Notes under the pieces: model-generated
Told to the model about the DNA's origin: nothing
Seen by the model: the letters and a program-made list of their open reading frames with translations, nothing else
Databases searched by the model: none
Translations under genes and position numbers: made by a program
Shown here: positions 1 through 8,872 of the stretch, one piece after another
How the letters are laid out: every line of letters starts with the position of its first letter
Position numbering within the stretch: position 1 is the stretch's first letter
From: an uncultured Pseudoruegeria sp.
GTDB lineage: Bacteria; Pseudomonadota; Alphaproteobacteria; Rhodobacterales; Rhodobacteraceae
Assembly: GCA_947498155.1 (NCBI GenBank)
Contig: CANMJD010000001.1
Coordinates: 992,001 to 1,056,000, forward strand
Length of the DNA stretch: 64,000 nucleotides
Direction of reading: 5' to 3'

Positions 1-212
1 TGAAATCTCCGGCAATTCAATTCGACAAGAATGACAGAAACAGGCTCAGCAAGGCAATCCCTTCGCCTGCCTTCGGCTATTCTATGCCAGCATCGCAGAG
101 GAAGCTGCCCGGTTCTATTGCATAGGTCAAATCCACAATAGAGCCGCTCAAAGACTTGCCCCTCTTGCCGCCCTGCCCTAGAAGCAATGCGATCAGAGAC
201 AGGACGTTACAG

Positions 213-1724
213 ATGCTCGACCTCACCTATACAGCCCCGACCCCGAAAGTGATCGCAGGCGCCAAAGAAGACTGGGAACTTGTCATCGGCATGGAAATCC
301 ATGCGCAGGTTTCTTCGAACGCCAAGTTGTTTTCCGGCGCGTCGACCACATTTGGCGCGGAGCCGAATTCCAACGTGGCCTTTGTGGATGCCGCTATGCC
401 CGGCATGTTGCCGGTAATCAACGAATACTGCGTTGAACAGGCGGTGCGTACCGGTTTGGGTCTGAAGGCCGACATCAATCTGTTTTCGGCCTTTGACCGG
501 AAAAACTATTTCTATCCTGACCTGCCACAGGGCTATCAGATTTCGCAGCTGTATCACCCCATCGTGGGCGAAGGCGAAGTCTTGGTCGATATGGAACCCG
601 GTGTCGCCCGTCTGGTGCGCATTGAGCGGATCCACCTTGAACAGGACGCCGGTAAATCGATCCACGATATGGATCCGAACATGTCTTTTGTGGATTTGAA
701 CCGCACCGGCGTTGCCTTGATGGAAATCGTCAGCCGTCCCGACATTCGCGGCCCCGAAGAAGCCGCCGCTTTTGTCGTGAAACTGCGCCAGATCCTACGC
801 TATCTGGGAACCTGTGATGGCAACATGCAAAACGGCAACATGCGGGCGGATGTGAACGTATCGGTCTGCCGTCCGGGCCAGTATGAGAAATATCAGGAAA
901 CGCAGGATTTCGGCCATCTGGGCACGCGCTGCGAGATCAAGAACATGAACTCCATGCGCTTTATCCAGCAGGCAATCGATTATGAAGCCAAGCGCCAGAT
1001 TGCGATTCTGGAAGATGGCGGCACCATCGATCAGGAAACCCGTCTTTATGACGCGGATAAGGGCGAAACCCGCTCCATGCGCTCCAAGGAAGAGGCGCAT
1101 GACTATCGCTATTTCCCCTGCCCCGACCTGATGCCACTTGAGATCGAGCAAGGTTGGGTCGATGACATTGCCAAAACCCTGCCCGAACTACCTGACGCAA
1201 AGAAAACCCGCTTTGTGAGTGATTTCGGCCTGTCCGAATATGATGCATCGGTGCTGACGGCTGAAACCGAAGCCGCTGATTTCTTTGAAAAAGTCGCGGC
1301 AGGCAATGACGGAAAACTGGCTGCCAACTGGGTGATCAACGAATTGTTCGGCCGCCTGAAGAAAGACGATACAGACATCACTGATAGCCCGGTTTCTCCG
1401 GAACAGCTTGGGGGCGTGATCAAGCTGATCACCAAGGGTGACATTTCCGGTAAAATCGCCAAGGAACTGTTCGAGATCGTCTATACCGAAGGCGGTGATC
1501 CCGCCGAGATCGTTGAACAGCGCGGCATGAAGCAAGTGACCGACACCGGTGCGATCGAGGCCGCCGTGGATGAAATAATCGCGGCCAACCCGGCACAGGT
1601 CGAAAAAGCCAAACAGAACCCGAAACTGGCAGGCTGGTTTGTAGGACAGGTGATGAAGGCGACCGGCGGCAAGGCCAACCCGAAAGCGGTCAACGAGATC
1701 GTCGCAAAAAAGCTGGCAGAATAA
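213..1724 (+). CDS. gatB: Asp/Glu-tRNA(Asn/Gln) amidotransferase subunit B
   Basis: GatB is the kinase/transamidase subunit of the cytoplasmic GatCAB complex, which converts mischarged Glu-tRNA(Gln) (and often Asp-tRNA(Asn)) into the correct aminoacyl-tRNA. The 503-residue product has the family's usual length. It shows the N-terminal GatB signature ([12 protein letters not shown] near residue 20), the conserved [19 protein letters not shown] block near residue 95, and a helical YqeY-like tail ending [13 protein letters not shown]. The reading frame is open 57 bases further upstream, but the extra residues are not family-like, so the ATG at 213 is chosen. No gatA or gatC is in the window. A strong terminator follows the stop codon. 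Confidence 0.97.
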   Translation: MLDLTYTAPTPKVIAGAKEDWELVIGMEIHAQVSSNAKLFSGASTTFGAEPNSNVAFVDAAMPGMLPVINEYCVEQAVRTGLGLKADINLFSAFDRKNYFYPDLPQGYQISQLYHPIVGEGEVLVDMEPGVARLVRIERIHLEQDAGKSIHDMDPNMSFVDLNRTGVALMEIVSRPDIRGPEEAAAFVVKLRQILRYLGTCDGNMQNGNMRADVNVSVCRPGQYEKYQETQDFGHLGTRCEIKNMNSMRFIQQAIDYEAKRQIAILEDGGTIDQETRLYDADKGETRSMRSKEEAHDYRYFPCPDLMPLEIEQGWVDDIAKTLPELPDAKKTRFVSDFGLSEYDASVLTAETEAADFFEKVAAGNDGKLAANWVINELFGRLKKDDTDITDSPVSPEQLGGVIKLITKGDISGKIAKELFEIVYTEGGDPAEIVEQRGMKQVTDTGAIEAAVDEIIAANPAQVEKAKQNPKLAGWFVGQVMKATGGKANPKAVNEIVAKKLAE

Positions 1725-1746
1725 CCCCTACGGGTTTGCATAGTCT

Positions 1747-1782
1747 GAAAACCCCGGCCACTCGGTCGGGGTTTTCTTTTTT
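1747..1782 (+). terminator. Rho-independent terminator after gatB
   Basis: A perfect 10-bp stem (GAAAACCCCG / CGGGGTTTTC) with a 10-nt loop is followed by six T residues. It starts 22 nt after the gatB stop codon. It lies between the convergent gatB and DUF805 genes and could work in both directions, because the outer stem is A/T on both sides. Confidence 0.9.
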
Positions 1783-1798
1783 GATGAGGACCGAAAAC

Positions 1799-2170
1799 CT
1801 AAAGCGGCGTTGGCGCTCCGAAACGGTTTTCGCCTTCTTCTCCGGCTTGAATATAAAAGTACAAAAGAACCAAAGCCCCAATGATCGGAATCAGCGGCAA
1901 CAACAGCCACCACGCCGATTTATCCAGATCATGCAAGCGCCGTGCACCAACGGCTAGATTCGGGAGCAGAAGCGCCAGAGTTACAAGAACCGAAATCGGT
2001 TGCCCATCGTTTGGCCCCGTGCCGAATAGAAGAGCATCCAACACACCCGTGCAAAACAAAATGATAAGCAATGTCAGCCACCACCACCAGAACTCAGCGC
2101 GCGATGCCCGTCCTGAAAACGTCGTGTAATTCGACAAAACCCTTCGGGCAGCTTTTTTCATGTTTTCCAC
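1799..2170 (-). CDS. DUF805 family inner-membrane protein
   Basis: This small integral membrane protein of 123 residues belongs to DUF805 (YhaH-like), whose function is unknown. The family hallmarks are visible: FSGRASRAEFWWWWL near the N-terminus, a first hydrophobic helix (TLLIILFCTGVLDALL), the RRLHDLDKSAWW motif after a second helix, and a third helix (LLLPLIPIIGALVLLYFYIQ) before a short polar tail. The start is a GTG with AGGAAG 8 nt upstream. An ATG three codons later lacks a well-placed ribosome site. It is convergent with gatB and shares the intergenic terminator. Confidence 0.88.
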   Translation of the reverse strand: MENMKKAARRVLSNYTTFSGRASRAEFWWWWLTLLIILFCTGVLDALLFGTGPNDGQPISVLVTLALLLPNLAVGARRLHDLDKSAWWLLLPLIPIIGALVLLYFYIQAGEEGENRFGAPTPL

Positions 2171-2380
2171 AGCGCAGACTTCCTATTTCTGTTCACATCA
2201 ATCCTTATGAGAGCATGTTAAGTCAGTAAGGCTGATTTTCAAAAACCAATTTTGAAAGGTCTGCCAGACGCGATCGATACACGGCGCGCCGGATCAATGT
2301 CGGGCTGGTCGCGGATGATTTTCCAGCTATGGTGGTCCAACCCTTCAATCGACCTCTTCTCAGAACGGAGTGCTTTGCCC

Positions 2381-2983
2381 ATGGCCCGTGTCCTATTATA
2401 CTACGCCCACCCCGGCCATCGCCACTCCCATGCCAATCTTGCAATACAGGCAGAAGCGCAAAAGGTGACGGGTATCACCCAAGTCGACCTTTACGCAGAA
2501 TACCCGCGTTTCAACATTGACCCCGACAAAGAGCAGCAACGCCTGCTAGACCACGATATCATCGTTTTTCAATTCCCACTATTCTGGTACTCCACCCCCT
2601 CGATCCTTAAAGAATGGCAGGATCTGGTTCTGGAACACGGCTTTGCCTATGGCCTTGACGGCGACAAGCTTCAGGGCAAATCGATGATGCTGGCGGTCAC
2701 CGCTGCCGGGCCAGAAGACGCCTATACCAAGGATGGCTATCAAAATCACCCGATCCGCGATTTTCTGGTGCCGCTAGAGCAAACCGCCCGGCTCTGCAAA
2801 ATGAGCTTTCTACCGCCCTATGTGCTCTATGGTGCCTTGCGGCAATCCCCAGAAGAGTTGGCGCAACATGCCAAAGGGTTCACCGCGCTGCTGGCGGCGC
2901 TGCGTGATGACAGCCTCCCGGCTGAAACCTTGAAGTTGCCGTTCATGACGGCTGAGACATTCACCCATAAGCAGGAGGGGTAA
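2381..2983 (+). CDS. KefF-type NAD(P)H:quinone oxidoreductase (flavodoxin fold)
   Basis: This 200-residue protein belongs to the flavodoxin-like NAD(P)H dehydrogenase (quinone) family, which includes KefF/MdaB and NQO1. It opens with a Rossmann-like strand and FMN-phosphate loop (ARVLLYYAHPGHRHSHAN). It contains the typical DIIVFQFPLFWYSTPSILKEWQD block near residues 64-86 and GKSMMLAVTAAGPEDAY near 106. The ATG at 2381 is preceded by CGGAG; the open frame upstream is not family-like. The next gene, a KefC-type antiporter, begins 3 nt after the stop codon. The pair therefore resembles kefFC, in which the oxidoreductase is an ancillary activating subunit of the K+ efflux channel during electrophile stress. 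Confidence 0.9.
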   Translation: MARVLLYYAHPGHRHSHANLAIQAEAQKVTGITQVDLYAEYPRFNIDPDKEQQRLLDHDIIVFQFPLFWYSTPSILKEWQDLVLEHGFAYGLDGDKLQGKSMMLAVTAAGPEDAYTKDGYQNHPIRDFLVPLEQTARLCKMSFLPPYVLYGALRQSPEELAQHAKGFTALLAALRDDSLPAETLKLPFMTAETFTHKQEG

Positions 2984-2986
2984 GCC

Positions 2987-4975
2987 ATGGACAGCTTTAT
3001 GCTTTTAGCGTTTATTTTTCTGATCGCAGGCGTGGTCTCAGTGCCAATTGCCTCTCGTCTGGGGCTTGGCTCGGTTCTTGGGTATTTGTTGGCGGGTATT
3101 GCCATTAGCCCGCTGTTGCAGGCCTTGCATGTAGATGTGATCAGCCTGCAGCATTTCGCCGAATTTGGCGTGGTGATGATGCTGTTTCTCGTCGGGCTGG
3201 AGCTTGAACCGAAACTGCTTTGGCAGATGCGCAACCGCCTGCTGGGCCTTGGCGGGTTACAGGTTGGCGGCACGACATTGCTGGTGATGGCGGTGGCGAT
3301 GGCCCTTGGCCAATCCTGGAGTATTGCCCTTGCCATCGGGCTGGTCTTTGCGCTTTCCTCTACGGCCATCGTGCTGCAAACCCTGAACGAACGTGGCCTG
3401 ATGAAAAGCGACGGCGGGCAGGCAAGCTTTTCGGTTCTGCTGTTTCAGGACATTGCGGTGATCCCGATGTTGGCCCTGATCCCCCTTTTGGCGATGCCGG
3501 AACTGATGGATAGGGCCGCCGATCTTGCCCACGGGACAGAGGCCAGCCATGGTGCAGCACACGGCGAAGCTTCCTCTCATGGCGATGACGGGCACGCGCC
3601 GTCCGGTCCGGCCTGGATCGACACCCTTCCCGGTTATTTACGCGCCGTCGTGACAATTGCCGCCATTGGATTTGTCATCGTTGCCGGCAGCCTGCTGACC
3701 CGTCCGGTTTTCCGTTTTGTCGCCATGGCCAAACTACGCGAGCTTTTTACCGCTACCGCTTTGATGATGGTTATCGGGATCGCACTGCTGATGTCGCTTG
3801 TCGGGTTGTCCCCTGCGCTTGGTACGTTTTTGGCCGGGGTGGTTCTGGCCAATAGCGAATTCCGCCACGAACTTGAAAGCGACATTGACCCGTTTCGCGG
3901 TCTGCTGCTCGGCCTGTTTTTCATGACGGTCGGCGCAGGCATCAACTTTGGTTTGCTGTTTGGCAATCTGGGGGCGGTGCTGGGCCTGACCTTTGGTCTG
4001 ATCGCCCTAAAAGCAGCGGTGCTTCTGCTGTTGGCCCGAATCTTCAAGGTGCAAGGGGCGGATAAATGGCTGTTTGGTTTGGGATTGGCGCAGGCCGGCG
4101 AATTCGGCTTTGTGCTCTTGTCCTTTACCGTGGCCAATGACGTCATCCCCAAAAGTGTCGCAGATGTTTTATTGCTGGTGGTGGCCCTCTCTATGCTGCT
4201 CACACCGGGGCTGTTTATCCTTTATGACCGGGTCCTTGTTCCGAAGTTTACCACCGACGCAGCCATTGCACCGGATGACATCGATGAGACCGGCACGGTG
4301 ATTATCGCAGGCATTGGCCGGGTTGGTGGAATCGTCAACCGCATCGTCATGGGGGCGGGTTACAAAACCGTGGTGCTTGATTTCAAATTCGAGCAGTTGG
4401 AAATGCTGCGCGCCTTTGGCAACAAGGCGTTTTATGGCGATGCATCGCGCCCGGATATGCTCCATGCGGCGGGCATCGAAGAGGCCGAAATGCTGATCGT
4501 CGCCATTGATGAGCGAGAGCAGATTACCGAAACCGTTCACTACGTAACACAGAATTATCCCCACGTTCATGTCATCGCGCGGGCCGTGGATCGCCACCAT
4601 GTTTACGAGCTCTATGCCGCCGGCGCACGGGATATCATCCGCGAGACCTTTGACAGCTCCCTGCGGATCGGGCGCTCCGCCCTAGAGGCCCTTGGCGTTC
4701 ACAGCTATGAAGCCGAGCGCATGGTGCGGGGGTTTGAACGGCAGGACCGCAAGGCCATGCTGGATCTTGCAAGCCTCTATGACCCCAATGTCCCGGCCCA
4801 TGAAAACGCAGACTACATTGCCCGTGCTCAGGAATTACGCGCCGAAGAAGAGGCCGTGATGTCGGGCCACGGCAACAGCTTTGGTGGCCGCTTCCAACGC
4901 GGCTGGGAGCCCCCAAGCCGCGAAGATCTGGACGCCGAAATCGCAGGCGCTCAGGAAGAGGAAGACACAACCTGA
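2987..4975 (+). CDS. KefB/KefC-type glutathione-regulated K+/H+ antiporter (CPA2)
   Basis: This 662-residue monovalent cation:proton antiporter-2 protein has a long N-terminal membrane domain with about 12 hydrophobic segments. A C-terminal RCK/TrkA-N domain begins near residue 428 with the nucleotide-binding GIGRVGG and continues DFKFEQLEMLRAFG. KefB/KefC proteins release K+ and acidify the cytoplasm under electrophile attack and are gated by glutathione adducts. The membrane part has the conserved SSTAIVLQTL and GLAQAGEFGFVL motifs. An unusual loop at residues 182-203 carries five histidines spaced through Gly/Ala/Ser. The gene is coupled to the upstream KefF-like gene, and its last 25 nt overlap the convergent LysR gene. 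Confidence 0.93.
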   Translation: MDSFMLLAFIFLIAGVVSVPIASRLGLGSVLGYLLAGIAISPLLQALHVDVISLQHFAEFGVVMMLFLVGLELEPKLLWQMRNRLLGLGGLQVGGTTLLVMAVAMALGQSWSIALAIGLVFALSSTAIVLQTLNERGLMKSDGGQASFSVLLFQDIAVIPMLALIPLLAMPELMDRAADLAHGTEASHGAAHGEASSHGDDGHAPSGPAWIDTLPGYLRAVVTIAAIGFVIVAGSLLTRPVFRFVAMAKLRELFTATALMMVIGIALLMSLVGLSPALGTFLAGVVLANSEFRHELESDIDPFRGLLLGLFFMTVGAGINFGLLFGNLGAVLGLTFGLIALKAAVLLLLARIFKVQGADKWLFGLGLAQAGEFGFVLLSFTVANDVIPKSVADVLLLVVALSMLLTPGLFILYDRVLVPKFTTDAAIAPDDIDETGTVIIAGIGRVGGIVNRIVMGAGYKTVVLDFKFEQLEMLRAFGNKAFYGDASRPDMLHAAGIEEAEMLIVAIDEREQITETVHYVTQNYPHVHVIARAVDRHHVYELYAAGARDIIRETFDSSLRIGRSALEALGVHSYEAERMVRGFERQDRKAMLDLASLYDPNVPAHENADYIARAQELRAEEEAVMSGHGNSFGGRFQRGWEPPSREDLDAEIAGAQEEEDTT

Positions 4976-5835
4976 AGCTTGGGGCTATCCATATAGGCCT
5001 GCCGGATCAGATCGGCCAAACCCGATGCAACGGCCCCCTTGGCCAACTCGCTGACGTATAGATTAATGCGTTTTCCCTGAAGTTCCGGTAGGTTGCCCCC
5101 ATGGGCAATGCGTTCCATATGGGGCGGCTCCATCCCCAAAAGGGCCGTATGCACCGCAAGATCGGCGCATACACTGGCCTCAATTGTGCGGGTCGAATCT
5201 GACTCCACGGCCATTTCCCACGGAATATCAGCCGCATCCAACGCCGCCGTGACCGAGCCGCGAAACAGGCAATTGGGCTCATAGGCCAGCCGCAGCGGAC
5301 GCTGTTTCCACATCGTCCCGCCAGGTGCACCCACCCAGACCAAAGGCAGGGACTGCAGCGTTTGCCCCCCTGCATCGCAACCATCTTCGGTGGTTAGAAT
5401 CATATCACATTCCCCGCGTCTGAATTGCTCTTTCAGACGCCGCGTATAAGACGACAGCAATTGCACCCGCACCCGTGGAAAATCGATAGAGAACCGGTGC
5501 AGGACCTGCGGGATCGCCGGATAGACAATATCATGGGGCACCCCGACAATGACCTCTCCTTCATAGGATTGATGGGTCATGCGGGCGTAAATCTCGTCAT
5601 TAAGGGCCAGCATCCGCCGCGCATAGCCCAGAAGTTGCTCTCCGGCCGCGGTCAAGGCGATGGTACGGGCGGAGCGGTCTAGAAGCTGCAGATCAAGCGA
5701 TTCTTCCAACCGTTTCAATTGCATGGACACCGCTGATTGGGTCAGATTTAAAAATCCGGCCGCTCGTGTGACGCCGCCGGCATCCGCCACAGCAACAAAA
5801 GAACGCAAGGCGGTTAGATCCAGATTCCTCGGCAC
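4951..5835 (-). CDS. LysR-family transcriptional regulator
   Basis: This 294-residue protein has a standard LysR layout. An N-terminal winged HTH (LTALRSFVAVADAGGVTRAAGFLNLTQSAVSMQLKRLEESL at residues 7-48) is followed by the linker helix and a periplasmic-binding-fold effector domain from about residue 90 (EVIVGVPHDIVYPAIPQVL). The start is GTG, with AAGGA 8 nt upstream. The effector is not predictable. It runs convergent to, and overlaps by 25 nt, the kefC-like gene, and is divergent from the DUF1127 gene. Whether it controls kef is inference. Confidence 0.92.
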   Translation of the reverse strand: MPRNLDLTALRSFVAVADAGGVTRAAGFLNLTQSAVSMQLKRLEESLDLQLLDRSARTIALTAAGEQLLGYARRMLALNDEIYARMTHQSYEGEVIVGVPHDIVYPAIPQVLHRFSIDFPRVRVQLLSSYTRRLKEQFRRGECDMILTTEDGCDAGGQTLQSLPLVWVGAPGGTMWKQRPLRLAYEPNCLFRGSVTAALDAADIPWEMAVESDSTRTIEASVCADLAVHTALLGMEPPHMERIAHGGNLPELQGKRINLYVSELAKGAVASGLADLIRQAYMDSPKLQVVSSSS

Positions 5836-5850
5836 ATCAATATTCCTTAT

Positions 5851-5868
5851 ATATTCGGCAATAAATAT
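5851..5868. promoter_or_regulatory. Possible LysR operator in the lysR/DUF1127 intergenic region
   Basis: A short dyad, ATATT-N8-AATAT, lies just upstream of the LysR start in an A/T-rich divergent promoter region. It has the size and T-N11-A character of LysR-type autoregulatory sites. The A/T richness makes chance occurrence likely. Confidence 0.3.
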
Positions 5869-5958
5869 TCATTTTTAAAATATACCGATCCACGCCATAT
5901 ACATCAACAGAAATTATGAAACACCGCCAACACTTCAATGATTCGAAAGGATCGGACA

Positions 5959-6204
5959 ATGACACAGATTTCCTCCCGCCGCCGCCACCACGGATTTTTC
6001 GCCCGCCTCGCGCTTGCCCATGATGTTTGGCAACAACGCCAGTCCCTGCGCCACCTCAGCGATGCCCAATTGGCCGACCTCGGCTTGACCTATCGGGACG
6101 CGCAGGCAGAATCTAAAATGCCCGTCTGGAAACTGCCGCGCCATGCGCAACGGGCAGCCCTTTGGGATGTACCACTGCATTGGAGCCAAAAAGAGTGCCT
6201 TTAA
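5959..6204 (+). CDS. DUF1127 domain protein
   Basis: This small basic protein of 81 residues carries the DUF1127 core RQSLRHLSDAQLADLGLTYRDAQAE at residues 29-53. Short DUF1127 proteins are widespread in alphaproteobacteria; in Rhodobacter and Agrobacterium relatives some act as RNA-interacting regulators of stress or phosphate metabolism. The chosen ATG at 5959 is preceded by AAAGGA at 7 nt; an ATG 21 nt upstream has no comparable site. It is divergent from the LysR gene. Confidence 0.8.
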   Translation: MTQISSRRRHHGFFARLALAHDVWQQRQSLRHLSDAQLADLGLTYRDAQAESKMPVWKLPRHAQRAALWDVPLHWSQKECL

Positions 6205-6326
6205 GAAAATTCGAGTGCAATTCCCGCGTATTGAACTTGAAATTACCCCTCCGGCAACCGATATTTAACCAGAAGGTGGTGTGACCTGTGTTACACTGCC
6301 CAAGGTTTTCACTATCGGAGGCTATA

Positions 6327-7061
6327 ATGGCACAATTCGACACGATCCGCGCCGGAGCTGGTGCCCGCGCCGCGCAGATTGATGAGGGTCTTCGCACCCA
6401 CATGAACAAAGTTTACGGCACAATGTCTGTTGGCACATTGCTGACATTCCTCGTGGCGTGGGCTGTTGGCTCCACGCCAGAGCTGTTTTCCGTTCTGCGC
6501 AATGCAAATGGCGGCATGTCCATCTTGGGCTGGGTCGTTATGTTCGCGCCGCTGATTATGGTTTTTGCTTTTGGCGCCGCGATCAACCGCCTGTCCGCCG
6601 CCGGTGCACAGCTGTTCTTCTACGCTTTTGCTGCCGTCATGGGGCTTTCCATGGCATGGATCTTTGTGGCCTTCACCGGCATGTCCATCGCCACAGTCTT
6701 CTTGACGACATCGATCGCCTTTGCCGGTCTGTCCCTCTGGGGCTACACCACGAAAAAGGACATCTCCGCTTGGGGTAGCTTCCTGATCATGGGTGTGATT
6801 GGCCTTGTGGTGGCGTCGCTGATCAACATCTGGCTGCAATCTCCTGCAATCATGTTTGCTGTATCGATCCTGGGTGTGCTGATCTTTGCCGGTCTGACCG
6901 CCTATGACACACAAAAGATCAAGAACGACTATATCGCCCACGCGCAGTCCATGGACAGCGAATGGTTGGGCAAAGCCGCGATCATGGGCGCACTGAGCCT
7001 GTATCTCGACTTTATCAACATGTTCATGTTCCTGCTGCAGCTCTTCGGCAACCGCGAATAA
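6327..7061 (+). CDS. Bax inhibitor-1 / YccA family membrane protein
   Basis: The 244-residue product has seven hydrophobic segments and the BI-1 family C-terminal block ILGVLIFAGLTAYDTQKIKNDY followed by ALSLYLDFINMFMFLLQLFGNRE. The conserved acidic residues of the predicted pH-sensing pair (D in AYDTQ and in YLDFIN) are present. Bacterial homologues (YccA, YetJ) are inner-membrane proteins linked to FtsH modulation or pH-dependent Ca2+ leak. The ATG at 6327 is preceded by GGAG at 6 nt. The gene is monocistronic, ending at a strong UUCG-loop terminator. Confidence 0.93.
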   Translation: MAQFDTIRAGAGARAAQIDEGLRTHMNKVYGTMSVGTLLTFLVAWAVGSTPELFSVLRNANGGMSILGWVVMFAPLIMVFAFGAAINRLSAAGAQLFFYAFAAVMGLSMAWIFVAFTGMSIATVFLTTSIAFAGLSLWGYTTKKDISAWGSFLIMGVIGLVVASLINIWLQSPAIMFAVSILGVLIFAGLTAYDTQKIKNDYIAHAQSMDSEWLGKAAIMGALSLYLDFINMFMFLLQLFGNRE

Positions 7062-7087
7062 CTCGCGCAACATGATGAACAAACATA

Positions 7088-7112
7088 GGCCAGTCTTCGG
7101 ACTGGCCTTTTT
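7088..7112 (+). terminator. Rho-independent terminator with UUCG tetraloop
   Basis: A perfect 8-bp stem GGCCAGTC/GACTGGCC is closed by a TTCG loop and followed by TTTTT. It starts 26 nt after the Bax-inhibitor gene. Confidence 0.92.
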
Positions 7113-7204
7113 ATTTGAGCACAGCGCTTCATAAACGCCTTACCGCTTTTCATTTTGATCCAAATATCCCGGAGCGCGAGGCAGCGCCTCGCTTCCCTTC
7201 CCTC

Positions 7205-8869
7205 TTATCTCTCTGTCAGCTTCAATTCGATCCGCCGGTTCTGCGCCCGTGCGGCAGGTGTATCCGCCGGATTGATCGGTTGATATTCCCCAAAGCCGTT
7301 TGCCGCCAACCGTTCGGGTGGCAGGCCGAGGAAATCCGTCATATAGCGCACCACCGATAGGGCCCGCGCTTGGGACAATTCCCAGTTATCCGCATAGAGC
7401 CCCTGACCGGAGAGCGGGATATTATCGGTATGCCCATCCACGCGGATGATCCAATCGATCTCGGACGGAATCTCCGCCGAAACAGAGCGCAGGATCGCAG
7501 CAATGCTGGCAATCTGCTGCCGACCCGCAAAAGCCAGTTCTGCCGAGCCCGGCTCAAACAGAACCTCAGAGGAAAACACAAAGCGGTCCCCAACAACTTG
7601 CACTCCGTCACGCTCGGCCAGAATATCACGCAAACGGCCAAAGAACTCGGAACGGTAGCTTTCCAGATCGCGGGTCTGGGCACGCAGCGCTTCGGCTTCG
7701 GCTTCAAGGCGGATGCGTTCGGCCTCTTCCAACTGACGGCGTTTGCGTTCTTCCGATGCGGCGCGGGCCAGAGCTGTGTTCAACTGGCTACCAAGGGCAT
7801 CGATCTGCACCTGTGCCTCTGAATCGGCATCCGCAGCCGCATCAAGCAGCCCCTGCAAAGTGGCAAGTTGCGTACGCAGCGCCCCGACTTGTTCGTTCAA
7901 CAACGCCAGTTTACGCAAGGACTCTGCCGATTTCGCCTCTTCCTGCGCCAACGCCTGATTGGCCAGCGCCAAGAGCCGGTCGCGCTCTTCGACATCCGTC
8001 AGCGTATCGGCCGCCTGCAAATCCGCATTGCGTTTCGCGGCTTCCGCAGCGGCCAAAAGGGTCAGGGTTTCTTCGGCTTCGCGGCGCTGATCCTCCAGCG
8101 CAAGGGTCATTGCTGTAAGCTCATCCTGCGCGCCTGCCAGCCTGTCACGCAGGGCTTGCGCCGCCGCCGCTTCGGTCATGCGGGCTTTTTCTTCCTCGCT
8201 TAATTGATCCTGCAGATCGGTCAGGGTGGCGGATTGATCGGCATTGCTCTGGTTCAGATCGTCGATCAGCGCCTGCATCGCCTCGGCCTTTGCAGCGGCC
8301 AGACGGGCCTCTTCGACTTGTGCGTCGACCTCATCGCGGGTTTGAGCCAACGCCAGTTGCAAGGCATCGCGCTCATCAAGAGTCTCTTGCAGCGCGGCAT
8401 CGCGGTCGCGCAGGGTTTGGGCGAGGTTCTCGCCTTGGGCACGGGCTTCGTCGCGCTGCAGCAAAAGCTGCGCCACGCGGGCCTCGAAATCCGAAATCGC
8501 CGCGGATTGAGCCTCTAGTGCATTGGCCTGTTGATTGTTCTGCGCCGTCAGGGCCGCGATCATCGCCAGCTGGGTTTCGATGGTGCTGCGTTCATCTTCC
8601 AAAGTGCCGGTCAGCGTGCCGACTTCGGTCTCCAACTGGTCGACCCGCTGTTGTTCCAGCCCCAACGCCCGCGCCAGATCCAGCACTTCGGACGAAAGCT
8701 GGTTCAACTCGCTTTCCTGACCGGTGATGGTTTCCTTAAGCACAAACTGGATGACCATAAAGATCGTCAGAACGAACATCAGCACCAACAAAAGCGCCGT
8801 CATCGCATCGACAAATCCGGGCCAGATAGAGGCCTGGAACCGTTGGCCTGTGCGCCGGTTTAATGCCAT
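7205..8869 (-). CDS. OmpA/MotB-like peptidoglycan-binding protein with long coiled coil
   Basis: A 554-residue envelope protein. Residues about 15-45 form one membrane anchor (FVDAMTALLLVLMFVLTIFMVIQFVL). A long Gln/Glu/Ala-rich coiled coil follows, from about 50 to 410. The C-terminal OmpA domain (about 430-554) contains VDGHTDNIPL, NWELSQARALSVVRYM and NGFGEYQPI...NRRIELKL, the peptidoglycan-binding signatures. The start lies 3 nt after the stop of the upstream ExbB/MotA-like gene. The pair therefore probably forms a MotAB/ExbBD-like energised complex spanning the periplasm. The long coiled coil is much larger than in MotB and could act as a stalk. Confidence 0.88.
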   Translation of the reverse strand: MALNRRTGQRFQASIWPGFVDAMTALLLVLMFVLTIFMVIQFVLKETITGQESELNQLSSEVLDLARALGLEQQRVDQLETEVGTLTGTLEDERSTIETQLAMIAALTAQNNQQANALEAQSAAISDFEARVAQLLLQRDEARAQGENLAQTLRDRDAALQETLDERDALQLALAQTRDEVDAQVEEARLAAAKAEAMQALIDDLNQSNADQSATLTDLQDQLSEEEKARMTEAAAAQALRDRLAGAQDELTAMTLALEDQRREAEETLTLLAAAEAAKRNADLQAADTLTDVEERDRLLALANQALAQEEAKSAESLRKLALLNEQVGALRTQLATLQGLLDAAADADSEAQVQIDALGSQLNTALARAASEERKRRQLEEAERIRLEAEAEALRAQTRDLESYRSEFFGRLRDILAERDGVQVVGDRFVFSSEVLFEPGSAELAFAGRQQIASIAAILRSVSAEIPSEIDWIIRVDGHTDNIPLSGQGLYADNWELSQARALSVVRYMTDFLGLPPERLAANGFGEYQPINPADTPAARAQNRRIELKLTER

Positions 8870-8872
8870 GGT

